In this document: positions 8,956 to 17,412 of the stretch, in pieces
How the letters are laid out: every line of letters begins with the position of its first letter
Numbering within the stretch: the stretch's first letter is position 1
Source of the DNA: Kangsaoukella pontilimi
GTDB taxonomy: Bacteria > Pseudomonadota > Alphaproteobacteria > Rhodobacterales > Rhodobacteraceae
DNA length: 64,000 nucleotides
Assembly: GCF_009830125.1 (NCBI RefSeq)
Contig: NZ_WUPT01000001.1
Coordinates: 1,054,001 to 1,118,000 of the forward strand
Reading direction: 5' to 3'
Position numbers and translations under genes: made by a program
Notes under the pieces: model-generated
Database searches by the model: none
What the model was told of the DNA's origin: nothing
The model's input: only the letters and a program-made list of their open reading frames with translations

Positions 8956-10053
8956 TCAGCCGATGAGAGGCGACCACGCGCCTGTCGCCTCGTCATAATG
9001 GCGCTTCAGCCGTGTGAGTGCGATGCGGAAGACGATCTTGCCCGAACGCGCGGACCAGCCCATGCGCCGCTCGACCGATTCCATGCCTTCGAGAAAGCAG
9101 CAGCAGCGCAGAACCACGTCGCCAAGGCCCGGCCCAAGGTCAGCGAGCGCGTTCGAGACCCTGCGGCGCGCGGCCTCGGAGCCGCCTGTCGCGCCCTCGG
9201 GGTTGAAGTCCCCGCGCCCGCCGCCCGTGAGAAATCGGTCCCAGTTCTGCGCCACGCGGGGGCCGATCTGGGCAAGCTCGAAATCCTCGCGGAGGCGTTC
9301 GCCGGCGGCCACGAGGTCGGGGGTGAGGAACGGCTTGCCTTCCTTGTCCTTGCGCCGCGCCAGCGTCAGAAGCGGGCTTTCGACGGCGTTGTAGCGGACG
9401 CGGCGGCGCCCGGTACCGCGATCCTGCATATCCCGGTGCTGATCGGCGAAGGGCTGGGCGTCGGCTGTGGCCTGGGCGCGGCGGGCCTCTTCCTCGGCGA
9501 GGAACCGCTTGAGCGCCACGCGGCCCGTGGACGTGATCCGGTAGCGCTGAATGCGTCCGCCCTCGGACGAGGTGATCCAGTCCTGCAGCGCCATCGCCTC
9601 GGCAATCGCCCGGTCTACCACGGCGGTCCGGATCGTCTCGCCCTCGGAGGTTTCGCGCACGACGACCGCCTTTTCCATCTCGGCGGCGATGGCAAGGCAG
9701 GCGCCCGGCTCGTTCAGCCGTCTGAGAATGCGCGGCGCTTCACGGGAGAGCGTCGCGGTGTCGGGGAGCGAATCGAGTTCGGCAGTGGTCATGTCAGTTG
9801 TTCCTTCGTCCAAAAGACCGTCCGGCGCGTGCTGGAGCCCCAGCCGCGTCAGTCCCATGTCGATCAGAAGGTCGTCGCGCCGCGTCTCGCAGCGGCGAAC
9901 CTGCCGCAGCACCGTCGATGCGTGGCAGCCGGCTTTGCGCGCGATGGCGCGGATCGACTGACCATCCTCGGTATGCGCGATATAGCGGCGCACATCGACA
10001 GGCACCCAAGGGGGCACCCGGTCATCAAGGCAAATGTCGTCGACAGACCGCAA
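8956..10053 (-). CDS. HTH + DUF6456 regulator, candidate GafA-type gene-transfer-agent activator
   Basis: A 365-residue protein if started at the TTG at 10053, which has a perfect AGGAGG six bases upstream; a far upstream ATG (10146) has none. Residues 28-50 form a helix-turn-helix (SIRAIARKAGCHASTVLRQV) and the last 160 residues match DUF6456. From what I know of the family, this two-part layout is that of GafA, the direct activator of the Rhodobacter capsulatus gene transfer agent, which is split into GafY and GafZ in Caulobacter. A CtrA-like box lies 72-87 bp upstream, and GafA expression depends on CtrA in Rhodobacter. The divergent gene is DUF6477, a common neighbour. The GafA assignment is an inference from domain layout. 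Confidence 0.75.
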   Translation of the reverse strand: MRSVDDICLDDRVPPWVPVDVRRYIAHTEDGQSIRAIARKAGCHASTVLRQVRRCETRRDDLLIDMGLTRLGLQHAPDGLLDEGTTDMTTAELDSLPDTATLSREAPRILRRLNEPGACLAIAAEMEKAVVVRETSEGETIRTAVVDRAIAEAMALQDWITSSEGGRIQRYRITSTGRVALKRFLAEEEARRAQATADAQPFADQHRDMQDRGTGRRRVRYNAVESPLLTLARRKDKEGKPFLTPDLVAAGERLREDFELAQIGPRVAQNWDRFLTGGGRGDFNPEGATGGSEAARRRVSNALADLGPGLGDVVLRCCCFLEGMESVERRMGWSARSGKIVFRIALTRLKRHYDEATGAWSPLIG

Positions 10054-10124
10054 GGCCAACCTCCTGATTGCGTGATTGCCGGCACCTGAAACACACCTCA
10101 AACAACAACCTTGGGTTGCATTTC

Positions 10125-10140
10125 TTACCAAGAAGTTAAC
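10125..10140 (-). promoter_or_regulatory. Candidate CtrA-binding site
   Basis: TTAC-N7-TTAAC, one base off the full alphaproteobacterial CtrA consensus TTAA-N7-TTAA(C). It lies 72-87 bp upstream of the TTG start of the DUF6456 regulator and 137 bp upstream of the divergent DUF6477 gene, a plausible position to control either. Confidence 0.5.
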
Positions 10141-10244
10141 AATCACCTTCGAAAGCGAGAATGGTCATCAAATTGTAAACAATGGGAGTTTGCTGCGCGC
10201 GGTCCGCTGTACGCCCCCGCAACACACGCATGGGTTGCGTTAAC

Positions 10245-10266
10245 CCTGAGCCAAGACAAGCTCAGG
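10245..10266 (+). promoter_or_regulatory. Hairpin overlapping the DUF6477 ribosome binding site
   Basis: A perfect 7-bp stem CCTGAGC/GCTCAGG (10245-10251 and 10260-10266) with the 8-nt loop CAAGACAA. Its 3' arm includes the first part of the CAGGAG ribosome binding site (10263-10268) of the DUF6477 gene, so folding could lower translation. Confidence 0.45.
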
Positions 10267-10276
10267 AGTGCTTCAC

Positions 10277-10552
10277 ATGCCCAATCGCCTTGCCGCCTTG
10301 CGCCGTCCCCGGCTTCTGGTTCGTGCCGCCCGGCACGGGACCACGGATTACGACCGCGCGCGCGCCCTGCCCCGGCTTCTCGACATGCCTGGCCAGACCA
10401 CGCCCGAGCATGCGCTGAGCGCGCTGATCGCCGCCGAGGCCGAGGTCGAGGACCGCCGCAAAGGGGCGCTCGCCACCTATTCGGTGGCGCGCCATATCGA
10501 GCTTCTGGCAGCTTTGATGGTCGAGGCCCGCCTGATCGCGGGGCGGGCCTGA
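10277..10552 (+). CDS. DUF6477 family protein
   Basis: A 91-residue helical, Arg-rich protein whose opening MPNRLAALRRPRLLVRAAR and closing YSVARHIELLAALMVEARL match the DUF6477 family that is common in Rhodobacteraceae. ATG 10277 has CAGGAG eight bases upstream; an upstream GTG (10268) would overlap that site. It is divergent from the DUF6456 regulator, across a 223-bp region with a CtrA-like box and an RBS hairpin. Function unknown; the gene pair and its promoter suggest it belongs to the same regulon. Confidence 0.8.
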   Translation: MPNRLAALRRPRLLVRAARHGTTDYDRARALPRLLDMPGQTTPEHALSALIAAEAEVEDRRKGALATYSVARHIELLAALMVEARLIAGRA

Positions 10553-10556
10553 AGGC

Positions 10557-12104
10557 TTAGCCGAAGGCGTCGGGTTCAGATGCCTTCCGCTCGGCCACAT
10601 AGGCGTCGAGCGCCTCGCGGGTGGCGGGATCCATGGCGGGCTGCTGATAATCGTTCAGGAGCTTGTCCACCCGAAGGCTGGCAAGGGCCACCGTGTCGCG
10701 CGCGCCCTCGTCGGCCCAGGTCTCGAACGGTTTGTAATCGAGCAGGTTCGACCGCCAGAAGGCGCTCTGGAAATTGGCCTGGGTATGGGCACAGCCAAGA
10801 TAGTGGCCGCCCGGGCCGACCTCGCGGATGGCGTCCATGGCCTGACCGTTCTCGCTGAGGTCGACGCCCTTGGCGATGTGGTGCAGCGCGCCGAGCTGGT
10901 CGGCATCCATCACGAATTTCTCGAAGCTCGCCACCAGACCGCCTTCGAGCCAGCCTGCCGCATGAAGCATGAAGTTCACGCCGGACAGAAGCCCGACATT
11001 CAGGCTGTTCGCCGTCTCGTAGGCGGCCTGCGCATCTGGCAGTTTCGATCCGCAGAACGAGCCGGACGAGCGGTAGGGAAGCCCGAGCCGCCGCGCCAGT
11101 TGCCCCATGCCATAGGTGACCTGCGCCGCTTCGGGAGTACCGAATGTGGGGGCGCCCGAGTTCATGTCGATCGAGGTCACGAAGGTGCCCGCCACCACCG
11201 GCGCGCCCTTGCGGACGAGCTGGCTGTAGGCGACGCCCACCATGACTTCGGCGAGAACCTGCGTCAGCGTGCCCGCCACCGAGACGGGCGCCATGGCGCC
11301 GCCGACGATGAAGGGCGAGATGATCGCGGCCTGATTGCTGCGCGCATAGACTTCCAGGGCGCCCATCATGGTCGAATCGAAGGTCAGCGGCGAGTTGATG
11401 TTGATGAGCGAGGTCATCACCGTGTTCTCGGCCACGAAATCGTCCCCGAAGAGGATCTTGGACATGGCGACCGAATCCTCGGCGCGTGACGGTTCGGTCA
11501 CCGAGCCCATGTAGGGCTTGTCAGAAAGCGTCATGTGCGCGTGGAGCATGTCCAGATGACGCTTGTTCACGGCGATATCCGTGGGCTCGCAGACGGTGCC
11601 GCCGGAATGGTGAATCCATTTCGACATGTAGGCGAGCTTCACGAACTTCCGGAAATCCTCGATCGTGGCATAGCGGCGCCCACCGATGGCGTCACGAACG
11701 AAGGGCGGGCCGTAGACCGGGGCAAGGACCAGCGTATTGCCGCCGATCTCGACCGAGCGCTCGGGATTGCGGGCGTGCTGGGTATAGCGCGACGGCGCGG
11801 TCTCGCAGAGCTTCCGGGCCAGACCTTTCGGCAGGCGCACCCGCTCGCCGTCGACATCGGCGCCCGCCTCTTTCCAGAGTTCGAGCGCAGCGGGGTTCTC
11901 GACGAAATTGACGCCGATTTCTTCCAGCACCGTCTCGGCATTGGCCTCGATGATCTCGAGCGCTTCGGTGTTCAGGATTTCGAGATTGGGGATGTTCCGC
12001 TCAATAAAGCGCGCCGCCTCGATCCGTACCGCCGTGCGTTCGGCCCGCCGCGCGGCACCACCGCCTGCGCCGCGTGCTCTCCGCCGATCCCTGACTTCGC
12101 TCAT
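10557..12104 (-). CDS. MttB-family (trimethylamine methyltransferase-like) methyltransferase, non-pyrrolysine
   Basis: A 515-residue member of the MttB superfamily (COG5598), which transfers a methyl group from a quaternary or tertiary amine to a corrinoid protein. The body runs from NIPNLEILNTEALEII to the C-terminal GGHYLGCAHTQANF. There is no in-frame TAG, so it lacks pyrrolysine, like glycine betaine methyltransferase MtgB. ATG 12104 is preceded by GGAGAG, whereas longer starts have no such signal. A basic N-terminal region (about residues 4-25) precedes the barrel. No corrinoid protein or reactivase gene is adjacent, so the methyl acceptor must be encoded elsewhere. The substrate is unknown; a betaine is the likeliest guess. 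Confidence 0.87.
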   Translation of the reverse strand: MSEVRDRRRARGAGGGAARRAERTAVRIEAARFIERNIPNLEILNTEALEIIEANAETVLEEIGVNFVENPAALELWKEAGADVDGERVRLPKGLARKLCETAPSRYTQHARNPERSVEIGGNTLVLAPVYGPPFVRDAIGGRRYATIEDFRKFVKLAYMSKWIHHSGGTVCEPTDIAVNKRHLDMLHAHMTLSDKPYMGSVTEPSRAEDSVAMSKILFGDDFVAENTVMTSLININSPLTFDSTMMGALEVYARSNQAAIISPFIVGGAMAPVSVAGTLTQVLAEVMVGVAYSQLVRKGAPVVAGTFVTSIDMNSGAPTFGTPEAAQVTYGMGQLARRLGLPYRSSGSFCGSKLPDAQAAYETANSLNVGLLSGVNFMLHAAGWLEGGLVASFEKFVMDADQLGALHHIAKGVDLSENGQAMDAIREVGPGGHYLGCAHTQANFQSAFWRSNLLDYKPFETWADEGARDTVALASLRVDKLLNDYQQPAMDPATREALDAYVAERKASEPDAFG

Positions 12105-12289
12105 GTCACTCTCCACATGGGTTTTGTCATCCGACATACACGAGCCGTGCGCATGGGCGGGGCGGATTGCGTCCTTTGGCAATCGAAAACGACATGTCTT
12201 TCACCGGTCCTGAGAAAACGCACCCGATGGGACGGATGCTCTGGGCCTTCGCGCTTGCGCGACCGGCGCCGTCCTTCTAATGAGCGAAC

Positions 12290-13849
12290 ATGACCAGCGC
12301 CTCTCATGACCGCCTTCTCATCATCGATTTCGGCAGCCAGGTGACCCAGCTCATCGCGCGGCGTTTGCGCGAGCTTGGCGTCTATTGCGAAATCCATCCG
12401 TTCCAGAATGTCGATGACGCCTTTCTCGACGCGTTCGCCCCACGCGCGGTGATCTTCTCGGGCGGGCCGGCCAGCGTGCTCGACGAGGGCTCGCCCCGGC
12501 CCCCGGCCAGGGTGTTCGACATGGGCGTGCCGATCCTCGGCATCTGCTACGGCCAGCAGGTGATGATGCAGATGCTGGGCGGGCGCGTCGAGCGCGGCGA
12601 GGGCACCGCGGAATTCGGACGGGCCTTCGTCCAGCCGAAAGAGCCGCTCGATATTCTCGAAGGCTGGTTCGACACCGACCGCGAACAGGTCTGGATGAGC
12701 CATGGTGACCACGTGGCGGAAATCGCACCCGGTTTCCGGGTCTATGCCACCTCGCCCGGAGCGCCCTTCGCGATCACGGCGGATACGGAACGGCATTTCT
12801 ACGCCGTGCAGTTCCACCCCGAAGTACATCACACACCGCGTGGCGCACGGCTCTACGAGAATTTCGTCCGGATGGCGGGCTTCACCGGCGACTGGACCAT
12901 GGCCAGTTATCGCGAGGAGGCGGTCCAGAGGATCAGAGAACAGGTGGGCGACGCCAAGGTGATCTGCGCGCTGTCCGGCGGGGTCGACAGCTCGGTCGCG
13001 GCGGCGCTGATCCATGAGGCGGTGGGCGACCAGCTGACCTGCGTTTTCGTCGATCACGGGCTTCTCCGCCTGAACGAGGCCGAAGAGGTCGTGGGCATGT
13101 TCCGCGACCACATGAACCTCTCGGTGATCCATGCCGAGGAGCAGGAACTGTTCCTTGGCGAGCTCGAAGGCGTCTCGGACCCCGAAACAAAGCGGAAGAT
13201 CATCGGGCGGCTCTTTATCGACGTGTTCCAGAAATACGCCGATCAGATCGAGGGCGCGCGGTTCCTCGCGCAGGGGACGCTCTATCCCGACGTGATCGAG
13301 AGCGTCAGCTTCTCGGGCGGGCCGTCTGTCACGATCAAGTCGCACCACAATGTGGGCGGTCTGCCCGAGAAAATGGGGCTGAAGCTGGTCGAGCCCTTGC
13401 GAGAGCTCTTCAAGGACGAGGTGCGCGCCCTTGGCGTCGAGCTGGGCCTGCCCCGGCATTTCATCGGCCGCCACCCCTTCCCCGGTCCCGGCCTCGCCAT
13501 CCGTTGCCCCGGCGAGATCACCCGCGAAAAGCTGGATATCCTGAGAAAAGCCGACGCGGTCTATATCGACCAGATCCGGCGGCACGGGCTTTACGACGAT
13601 ATCTGGCAGGCCTTCGTCGCCATCCTGCCGGTCCGGACAGTGGGCGTGATGGGCGACGGCCGGACCTATGATTATGCCTGCGCGCTGCGCGCCGTGACCT
13701 CGGTAGACGGGATGACGGCGGATTACTATCCGTTCAGCCACGATTTCCTGGGCGAGACGGCCACGCGGATCATCAACGAGGTCAAGGGGATCAACCGCGT
13801 GACCTATGACATCACCTCGAAGCCGCCGGGCACGATCGAATGGGAATGA
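12290..13849 (+). CDS. guaA: GMP synthase (glutamine-hydrolysing)
   Basis: Converts XMP, glutamine and ATP to GMP. The 519-residue protein has an N-terminal class I glutamine amidotransferase domain (catalytic Cys86 in GICYGQQ; FHPE at about 175) and a C-terminal ATP pyrophosphatase domain with the PP-loop SGGVDSS near 230 and the dimerisation segment ending in KPPGTIEWE. Length and order are typical. It is divergent from the MttB-family gene and is followed by a REP-rich intergenic region, so it is probably transcribed alone. Confidence 0.97.
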   Translation: MTSASHDRLLIIDFGSQVTQLIARRLRELGVYCEIHPFQNVDDAFLDAFAPRAVIFSGGPASVLDEGSPRPPARVFDMGVPILGICYGQQVMMQMLGGRVERGEGTAEFGRAFVQPKEPLDILEGWFDTDREQVWMSHGDHVAEIAPGFRVYATSPGAPFAITADTERHFYAVQFHPEVHHTPRGARLYENFVRMAGFTGDWTMASYREEAVQRIREQVGDAKVICALSGGVDSSVAAALIHEAVGDQLTCVFVDHGLLRLNEAEEVVGMFRDHMNLSVIHAEEQELFLGELEGVSDPETKRKIIGRLFIDVFQKYADQIEGARFLAQGTLYPDVIESVSFSGGPSVTIKSHHNVGGLPEKMGLKLVEPLRELFKDEVRALGVELGLPRHFIGRHPFPGPGLAIRCPGEITREKLDILRKADAVYIDQIRRHGLYDDIWQAFVAILPVRTVGVMGDGRTYDYACALRAVTSVDGMTADYYPFSHDFLGETATRIINEVKGINRVTYDITSKPPGTIEWE

Positions 13850-13880
13850 CCCCGGCCGGGTTCTGACCGCCAGGGGCCGC

Positions 13881-13926
13881 CGCGAGGGGCCAGCCCCTCG
13901 CGCTCCCCGGGATATTTCGGAACAGG
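13881..13926. repeat. REP-like element, copy 2
   Basis: CGCGAGGGGCCAGCCCCTCGCG forms a hairpin and is followed by CTCCCCGGGATATTTCGGAACAG, the same tail as copy 1. It lies just after guaA and is followed by a second, inverted copy 35 bp later, with an AAATTT-GACTC-AAATTT stem (13935-13951) between them. Confidence 0.6.
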
Positions 13927-13960
13927 CGAAGCGCAAATTTGACTCAAATTTTCTTCTTCT

Positions 13961-14003
13961 TGGGAGAAATACTCCGGGGAGTGTGAGGGGCAGCGCCCCT
14001 CAC
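13961..14003. repeat. REP-like element, copy 3 (inverted)
   Basis: On the minus strand it reads GTGAGGGGCGCTGCCCCTCAC then ACTCCCCGGAGTATTTCTCCC, which closely matches copy 1 (same GGGGCGCTGCCCC stem and CCCCGGAGTATTT tail). Together with copy 2 it forms a head-to-head pair, like bacterial interspersed mosaic elements, between guaA and tmk. Confidence 0.6.
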
Positions 14004-14050
14004 GGATAGCGGGTTTGACAAGACCGTCCGGCCGGTGCAGAGCCTTTGAC

Positions 14051-14665
14051 ATGACAGGCGCGCGCTTCATCACCTTCGAGGGTATCGACGGGTCGGGGAA
14101 ATCGACTCAGGCCAGACGTCTGGCCGACACCCTGCGGTCGCGCGGCGATGACATCGTTCTGACCCGAGAGCCGGGCGGTGCGCCGGGCGCCGAGGAAATC
14201 CGGAGACTTCTGGTCGAGGGTGATCCCGACCGCTGGTCGCCGGAAACCGAGATCCTTCTCTTCACCGCCGCGCGCCGGGACCATCTCGAGACCACAATCG
14301 CGCCTGCGCTCCACCGGGGCGCCACGGTGATTTCGGACCGCTTCGCGGATTCGACACGGGTGTATCAGGGGGCGGCCCGCGGAGATCTGCGCGATCTCGT
14401 GGACCGTCTCCACGACATGGTGATCTCGCGCGAGCCGGACCTGACGCTGGTTATCGATATGGACCCCGAGATCGCGCTCAACCGCGGTCTGGCCCGTGCC
14501 TCGGGCGAGGATCGGTTCGAGGATATGGGGCTCGACTTCCAGCGGCGTCTGCGCGCCGGGTTTCTCGACCTCGCTCGAGAGCACGGCCTTCGCTGCCGCC
14601 TGATCGATGGCAACCGCCCGGCCGACGAGGTGGCCGCCGACGTGCTCAAGGCGGTGGACGCATGA
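14051..14665 (+). CDS. tmk: Thymidylate kinase
   Basis: Phosphorylates dTMP to dTDP. The 204-residue protein has the P-loop GIDGSGKST at residues 11-19, the DR(F)-type motif DRFADST near residue 97, and a lid region rich in Arg (RASGEDRFED). ATG 14051 (MTGARFITFEG) is chosen by family; an upstream in-frame ATG at 14015 would add 12 residues not seen in the family. It is the first gene of a tmk-holB-tatD-MBL-AEC operon, a standard alphaproteobacterial order, and overlaps holB by 4 bases. Confidence 0.96.
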   Translation: MTGARFITFEGIDGSGKSTQARRLADTLRSRGDDIVLTREPGGAPGAEEIRRLLVEGDPDRWSPETEILLFTAARRDHLETTIAPALHRGATVISDRFADSTRVYQGAARGDLRDLVDRLHDMVISREPDLTLVIDMDPEIALNRGLARASGEDRFEDMGLDFQRRLRAGFLDLAREHGLRCRLIDGNRPADEVAADVLKAVDA

Positions 14666-15795
14666 GCGACCTGCCCGAGCCCGACCGCGCCCCGGGCGCG
14701 CCGCACCCCCGCGAAACGCAGGTTCTGTTCGGTCAGGGGCAGGCCGAAGCACAATTTCTCGACGCCATGGCATCGGGCAAGCTGCACCATGCGTGGCTTC
14801 TGAGCGGACCGCGCGGCACCGGCAAGGCAACGCTGGCATGGCGGATCGCGCGGCATCTGCTGGCCGCTCCGCCCGAGGCCGAGGATGACGCAGGGCCGGG
14901 CCTGTTCGGGGATGCACCGGCCCCTGCCCCCGTTCGTACCCTTGACCTTGATCCGGAGCACCCGGTCAGCCGTCGCATTGTGGCGCTTTCCGAACCGGGG
15001 CTGATGCTGATCCGGCGCGGTGTGTCCGACGACGGGAAGCAGCTGAAAAGTCAGATCACCGTGGACGAGGTGCGGAAGCTCGGTGGATTCTTCGGCCTCT
15101 CCGCAGCCGAAGGCGGCCGCCGTGTGGTCATCGTCGACAGCGCCGACGAAATGAATACCTCCGCAGCCAATGCGCTTCTCAAACTCCTGGAGGAGCCTCC
15201 GAAACGCGCGGTACTTCTTCTGATCAGCCATCAGCCAAGCCGTCTTTTGCCGACGATCCGGTCCCGCTGCCGCGAGTTGCGTCTGAAACCGCTCTCCGCC
15301 GCCGATATGGCGCTGGCGCTGGCCGCCGCCGGCGCAGAGGACGGGCGCGCCGAGGCGCTGGCGGAACTCGCCGGCGGGTCCGTCGGGCGGGCCATGCGGC
15401 TGATCGCCGTGGATGGGCCTGCGCTTTATCGCGAGCTTCTGGAGCTTTTCGGCACGATGCCGCGCCTTGACCGGCCCACCGCCCTCAGAATCGCGGAAAA
15501 ATCCGCGGCGCGAGGCGCGGAAGAGCGGCTTGAAGTGACGCGCGATCTGCTGGATGTCGCTGTCTCCCGGATCGCGCGTGCGGGCACCGGGCTGATGCCG
15601 GACGCCGAAATCTTCCAAGGCGAGACCGACATTCTTCGTGCGCTTGCCCCGGACCACGGCGCGGCCCAGGCATGGGCCGGATTTCAGAACACGGCCAGAG
15701 CACGGCTGGATCACGGGCGTGCGGTGAACGTCGATGCCCAGAGCCTGCTCACCGATTTTTTCCTGGCCGCGAATGCGGTCGCCCGGCATCCTTGA
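14662..15795 (+). CDS. holB: DNA polymerase III subunit delta' (clamp loader)
   Basis: A 377-residue AAA+ clamp-loader subunit. The N-terminal part has SGPRGTGKATLAWRIA, a Walker A-like loop near residue 50, and the SADEMNTSAANALLKLLEEPP segment near residue 155 with the conserved sensor/Walker B neighbourhood typical of HolB. The gene overlaps tmk by 4 bases (ATGA), suggesting coupled translation. It is part of the replication clamp loader with gamma/tau and delta. Sequence length is usual for alphaproteobacteria. Confidence 0.93.
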   Translation: MSDLPEPDRAPGAPHPRETQVLFGQGQAEAQFLDAMASGKLHHAWLLSGPRGTGKATLAWRIARHLLAAPPEAEDDAGPGLFGDAPAPAPVRTLDLDPEHPVSRRIVALSEPGLMLIRRGVSDDGKQLKSQITVDEVRKLGGFFGLSAAEGGRRVVIVDSADEMNTSAANALLKLLEEPPKRAVLLLISHQPSRLLPTIRSRCRELRLKPLSAADMALALAAAGAEDGRAEALAELAGGSVGRAMRLIAVDGPALYRELLELFGTMPRLDRPTALRIAEKSAARGAEERLEVTRDLLDVAVSRIARAGTGLMPDAEIFQGETDILRALAPDHGAAQAWAGFQNTARARLDHGRAVNVDAQSLLTDFFLAANAVARHP

Positions 15796-15826
15796 CCCTT
15801 CCGGTCAAAGCGTCGATACGAAGCGC

Positions 15827-16627
15827 ATGGAGCGCACCCCCCGGATAACCGACAGCCATTGCCACCTCGACTTTCCGCAGTTCGAGGGCGAGGTCGCGGA
15901 CCTGATCGCGCGCGCCTCTGAACGGGGTGTCCACCGCATGGTAACGATCTGCACCCGTCTCCGGCAGGAACCGCAGGTGCGTGCTCTGGCCGAGGCTCAT
16001 GCCCCCGTATTCTACGCCGCCGGAACGCACCCGATGTCCGCCCATGACGAACCCATGGCGACGGTCGAAGCGCTTGTTTCGCTCGCCCAGCACCCGAAAT
16101 TCGTGGGCATCGGGGAAAGCGGGCTTGATTATCACTACACCGCCGAAACCAAGGCGGTTCAGCAGGAGAGCCTCCGCATCCACATCGAGGCCGCGCGCCG
16201 GACCGGGCTGCCGCTCATTATCCACGCTCGTGACGCCGACGACGACATGGCGCGTATTCTCGGCGAAGAATTCCGCGCGGGCGCCTACGCTTGCGTCATG
16301 CATTGTTTTTCTTCCGGTGCGGCGCTGGCCGAGGCCGCGCTTGAGCTTGGCTTCTACCTGTCGATGAGCGGCATTGCCGCCTTTCCCAAAAGCCGGGAGC
16401 TGCGTGACATCTTCGCTGCTGCGCCGGTGGACCGCATTCTGGTCGAGACGGATGCCCCCTACCTTGCGCCGCCTCCCAACCGCGGCAAGCGGAACGAGCC
16501 GGCTTTCGTGGCGGACACTGCGCGCGTGGGCGCGGAGGTCTTCGGTCTGGCCTATGAAGACTTCGCGCGCCGGACCGAAGAGAACTTCGGCCGGCTCTTC
16601 TCCAAGGCGGCGGCATGGCGCGGCTGA
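15827..16627 (+). CDS. TatD-family metal-dependent deoxyribonuclease
   Basis: A 266-residue TIM-barrel hydrolase. Metal ligands are visible in DSHCHLDF near residue 8, the GESGLDYHY segment near residue 100, IIHARDADDD near residue 130, and the C-terminal LVETDAPYLAPPPNRGKRNEP. TatD proteins have 3'-5' exonuclease or DNA-repair activity. ATG 15827 (MERTPRITDSHCH) is the usual start; longer in-frame starts lie inside holB. It overlaps the next gene by 13 bases and belongs to the tmk operon. Confidence 0.92.
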   Translation: MERTPRITDSHCHLDFPQFEGEVADLIARASERGVHRMVTICTRLRQEPQVRALAEAHAPVFYAAGTHPMSAHDEPMATVEALVSLAQHPKFVGIGESGLDYHYTAETKAVQQESLRIHIEAARRTGLPLIIHARDADDDMARILGEEFRAGAYACVMHCFSSGAALAEAALELGFYLSMSGIAAFPKSRELRDIFAAAPVDRILVETDAPYLAPPPNRGKRNEPAFVADTARVGAEVFGLAYEDFARRTEENFGRLFSKAAAWRG

Positions 16628-17412
16628 GCTTTCGCATATTGGGCTGTGGCTCGTCCGGGGGCGTGCCGCGCCTGGGCGGGCTCTGGGGCGACTGCGACCC
16701 GGAGAACCCGAAGAACCGCCGCACGCGCTGCTCGATGCTGGTTGAGCGCGTGACCGAGGCGGGCACGACCCGCGTGCTGATAGATACGTCTCCCGACCTC
16801 CGGCACCAGCTTCTGGAGGCCGGGATCGGGAACCTCGATGCCGTGGCCTATACCCATGGCCACGCCGACCACGTGCACGGGATCGACGACCTGCGCATGA
16901 TCGTCTTCAACCAGCGGGAGCGGCTTGCGGTCTGGGCAGACGGGACAACGCAGGAGAGGCTTTACGGCAGCTTCGGCTATGCCTTCATTCAGCCCGAAGG
17001 CTCGCCCTATCCACCGATCCTCGACATGCACACGATCGACGGACCGGTGACCATCGACGGCGCGGGCGGCCCCGTGACGCTGACGCCCTTCAAGGTCGAT
17101 CACGGCTCCATCGACGCGCTTGGCTTCAGGATAAAGAACGTCGCATATCTACCTGATGTTTCGAAAATTTACGATTCTGCGTGGCCCATGCTCGACGGGC
17201 TGGACGTCTGGATTATCGACGCGCTGCGCCGGACGCCGCATCCGACCCACGCGCATCTGGCGCAGGCACTCGAATGGATCGAGCGTGTCGCACCCCGCCG
17301 AGCGATCCTGACCAACATGCATATCGATCTCGACTATCAGACGGTGCTGGACGAGACCCCGGACCATGTCGAGCCCGCCTATGACGGGCTGACCTTCGAG
17401 ATCGCGGACTGA
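16615..17412 (+). CDS. MBL-fold metallo-hydrolase (PhnP-like)
   Basis: A 265-residue metallo-beta-lactamase-fold hydrolase with the N-terminal ILGCGSSGGVPR loop and the zinc motif THGHADHVHG near residue 80, followed by further ligands in FKVDHGSIDALGF and NMHIDLDYQ. The opening loop is that of the PhnP/YcbX-like phosphodiesterase branch. It almost always follows tatD in alphaproteobacteria. The natural substrate (a cyclic phosphodiester in PhnP) is not known for this branch. It is directly followed, without a gap, by the AEC transporter start codon. Confidence 0.9.
   Translation: MARLSFRILGCGSSGGVPRLGGLWGDCDPENPKNRRTRCSMLVERVTEAGTTRVLIDTSPDLRHQLLEAGIGNLDAVAYTHGHADHVHGIDDLRMIVFNQRERLAVWADGTTQERLYGSFGYAFIQPEGSPYPPILDMHTIDGPVTIDGAGGPVTLTPFKVDHGSIDALGFRIKNVAYLPDVSKIYDSAWPMLDGLDVWIIDALRRTPHPTHAHLAQALEWIERVAPRRAILTNMHIDLDYQTVLDETPDHVEPAYDGLTFEIAD

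Noticed and set aside
10557-12104. Pyrrolysine-type MttB
   Set aside because: No in-frame TAG codon in either MttB-family gene; these are non-pyrrolysine members.
12101-13936. Long open frame on the minus strand across guaA
   Set aside because: Antisense shadow; guaA on the plus strand has complete motifs.
14015-14020. TTGACA as a promoter for tmk
   Set aside because: No acceptable -10 element at 16-18 bp; the match is probably by chance.
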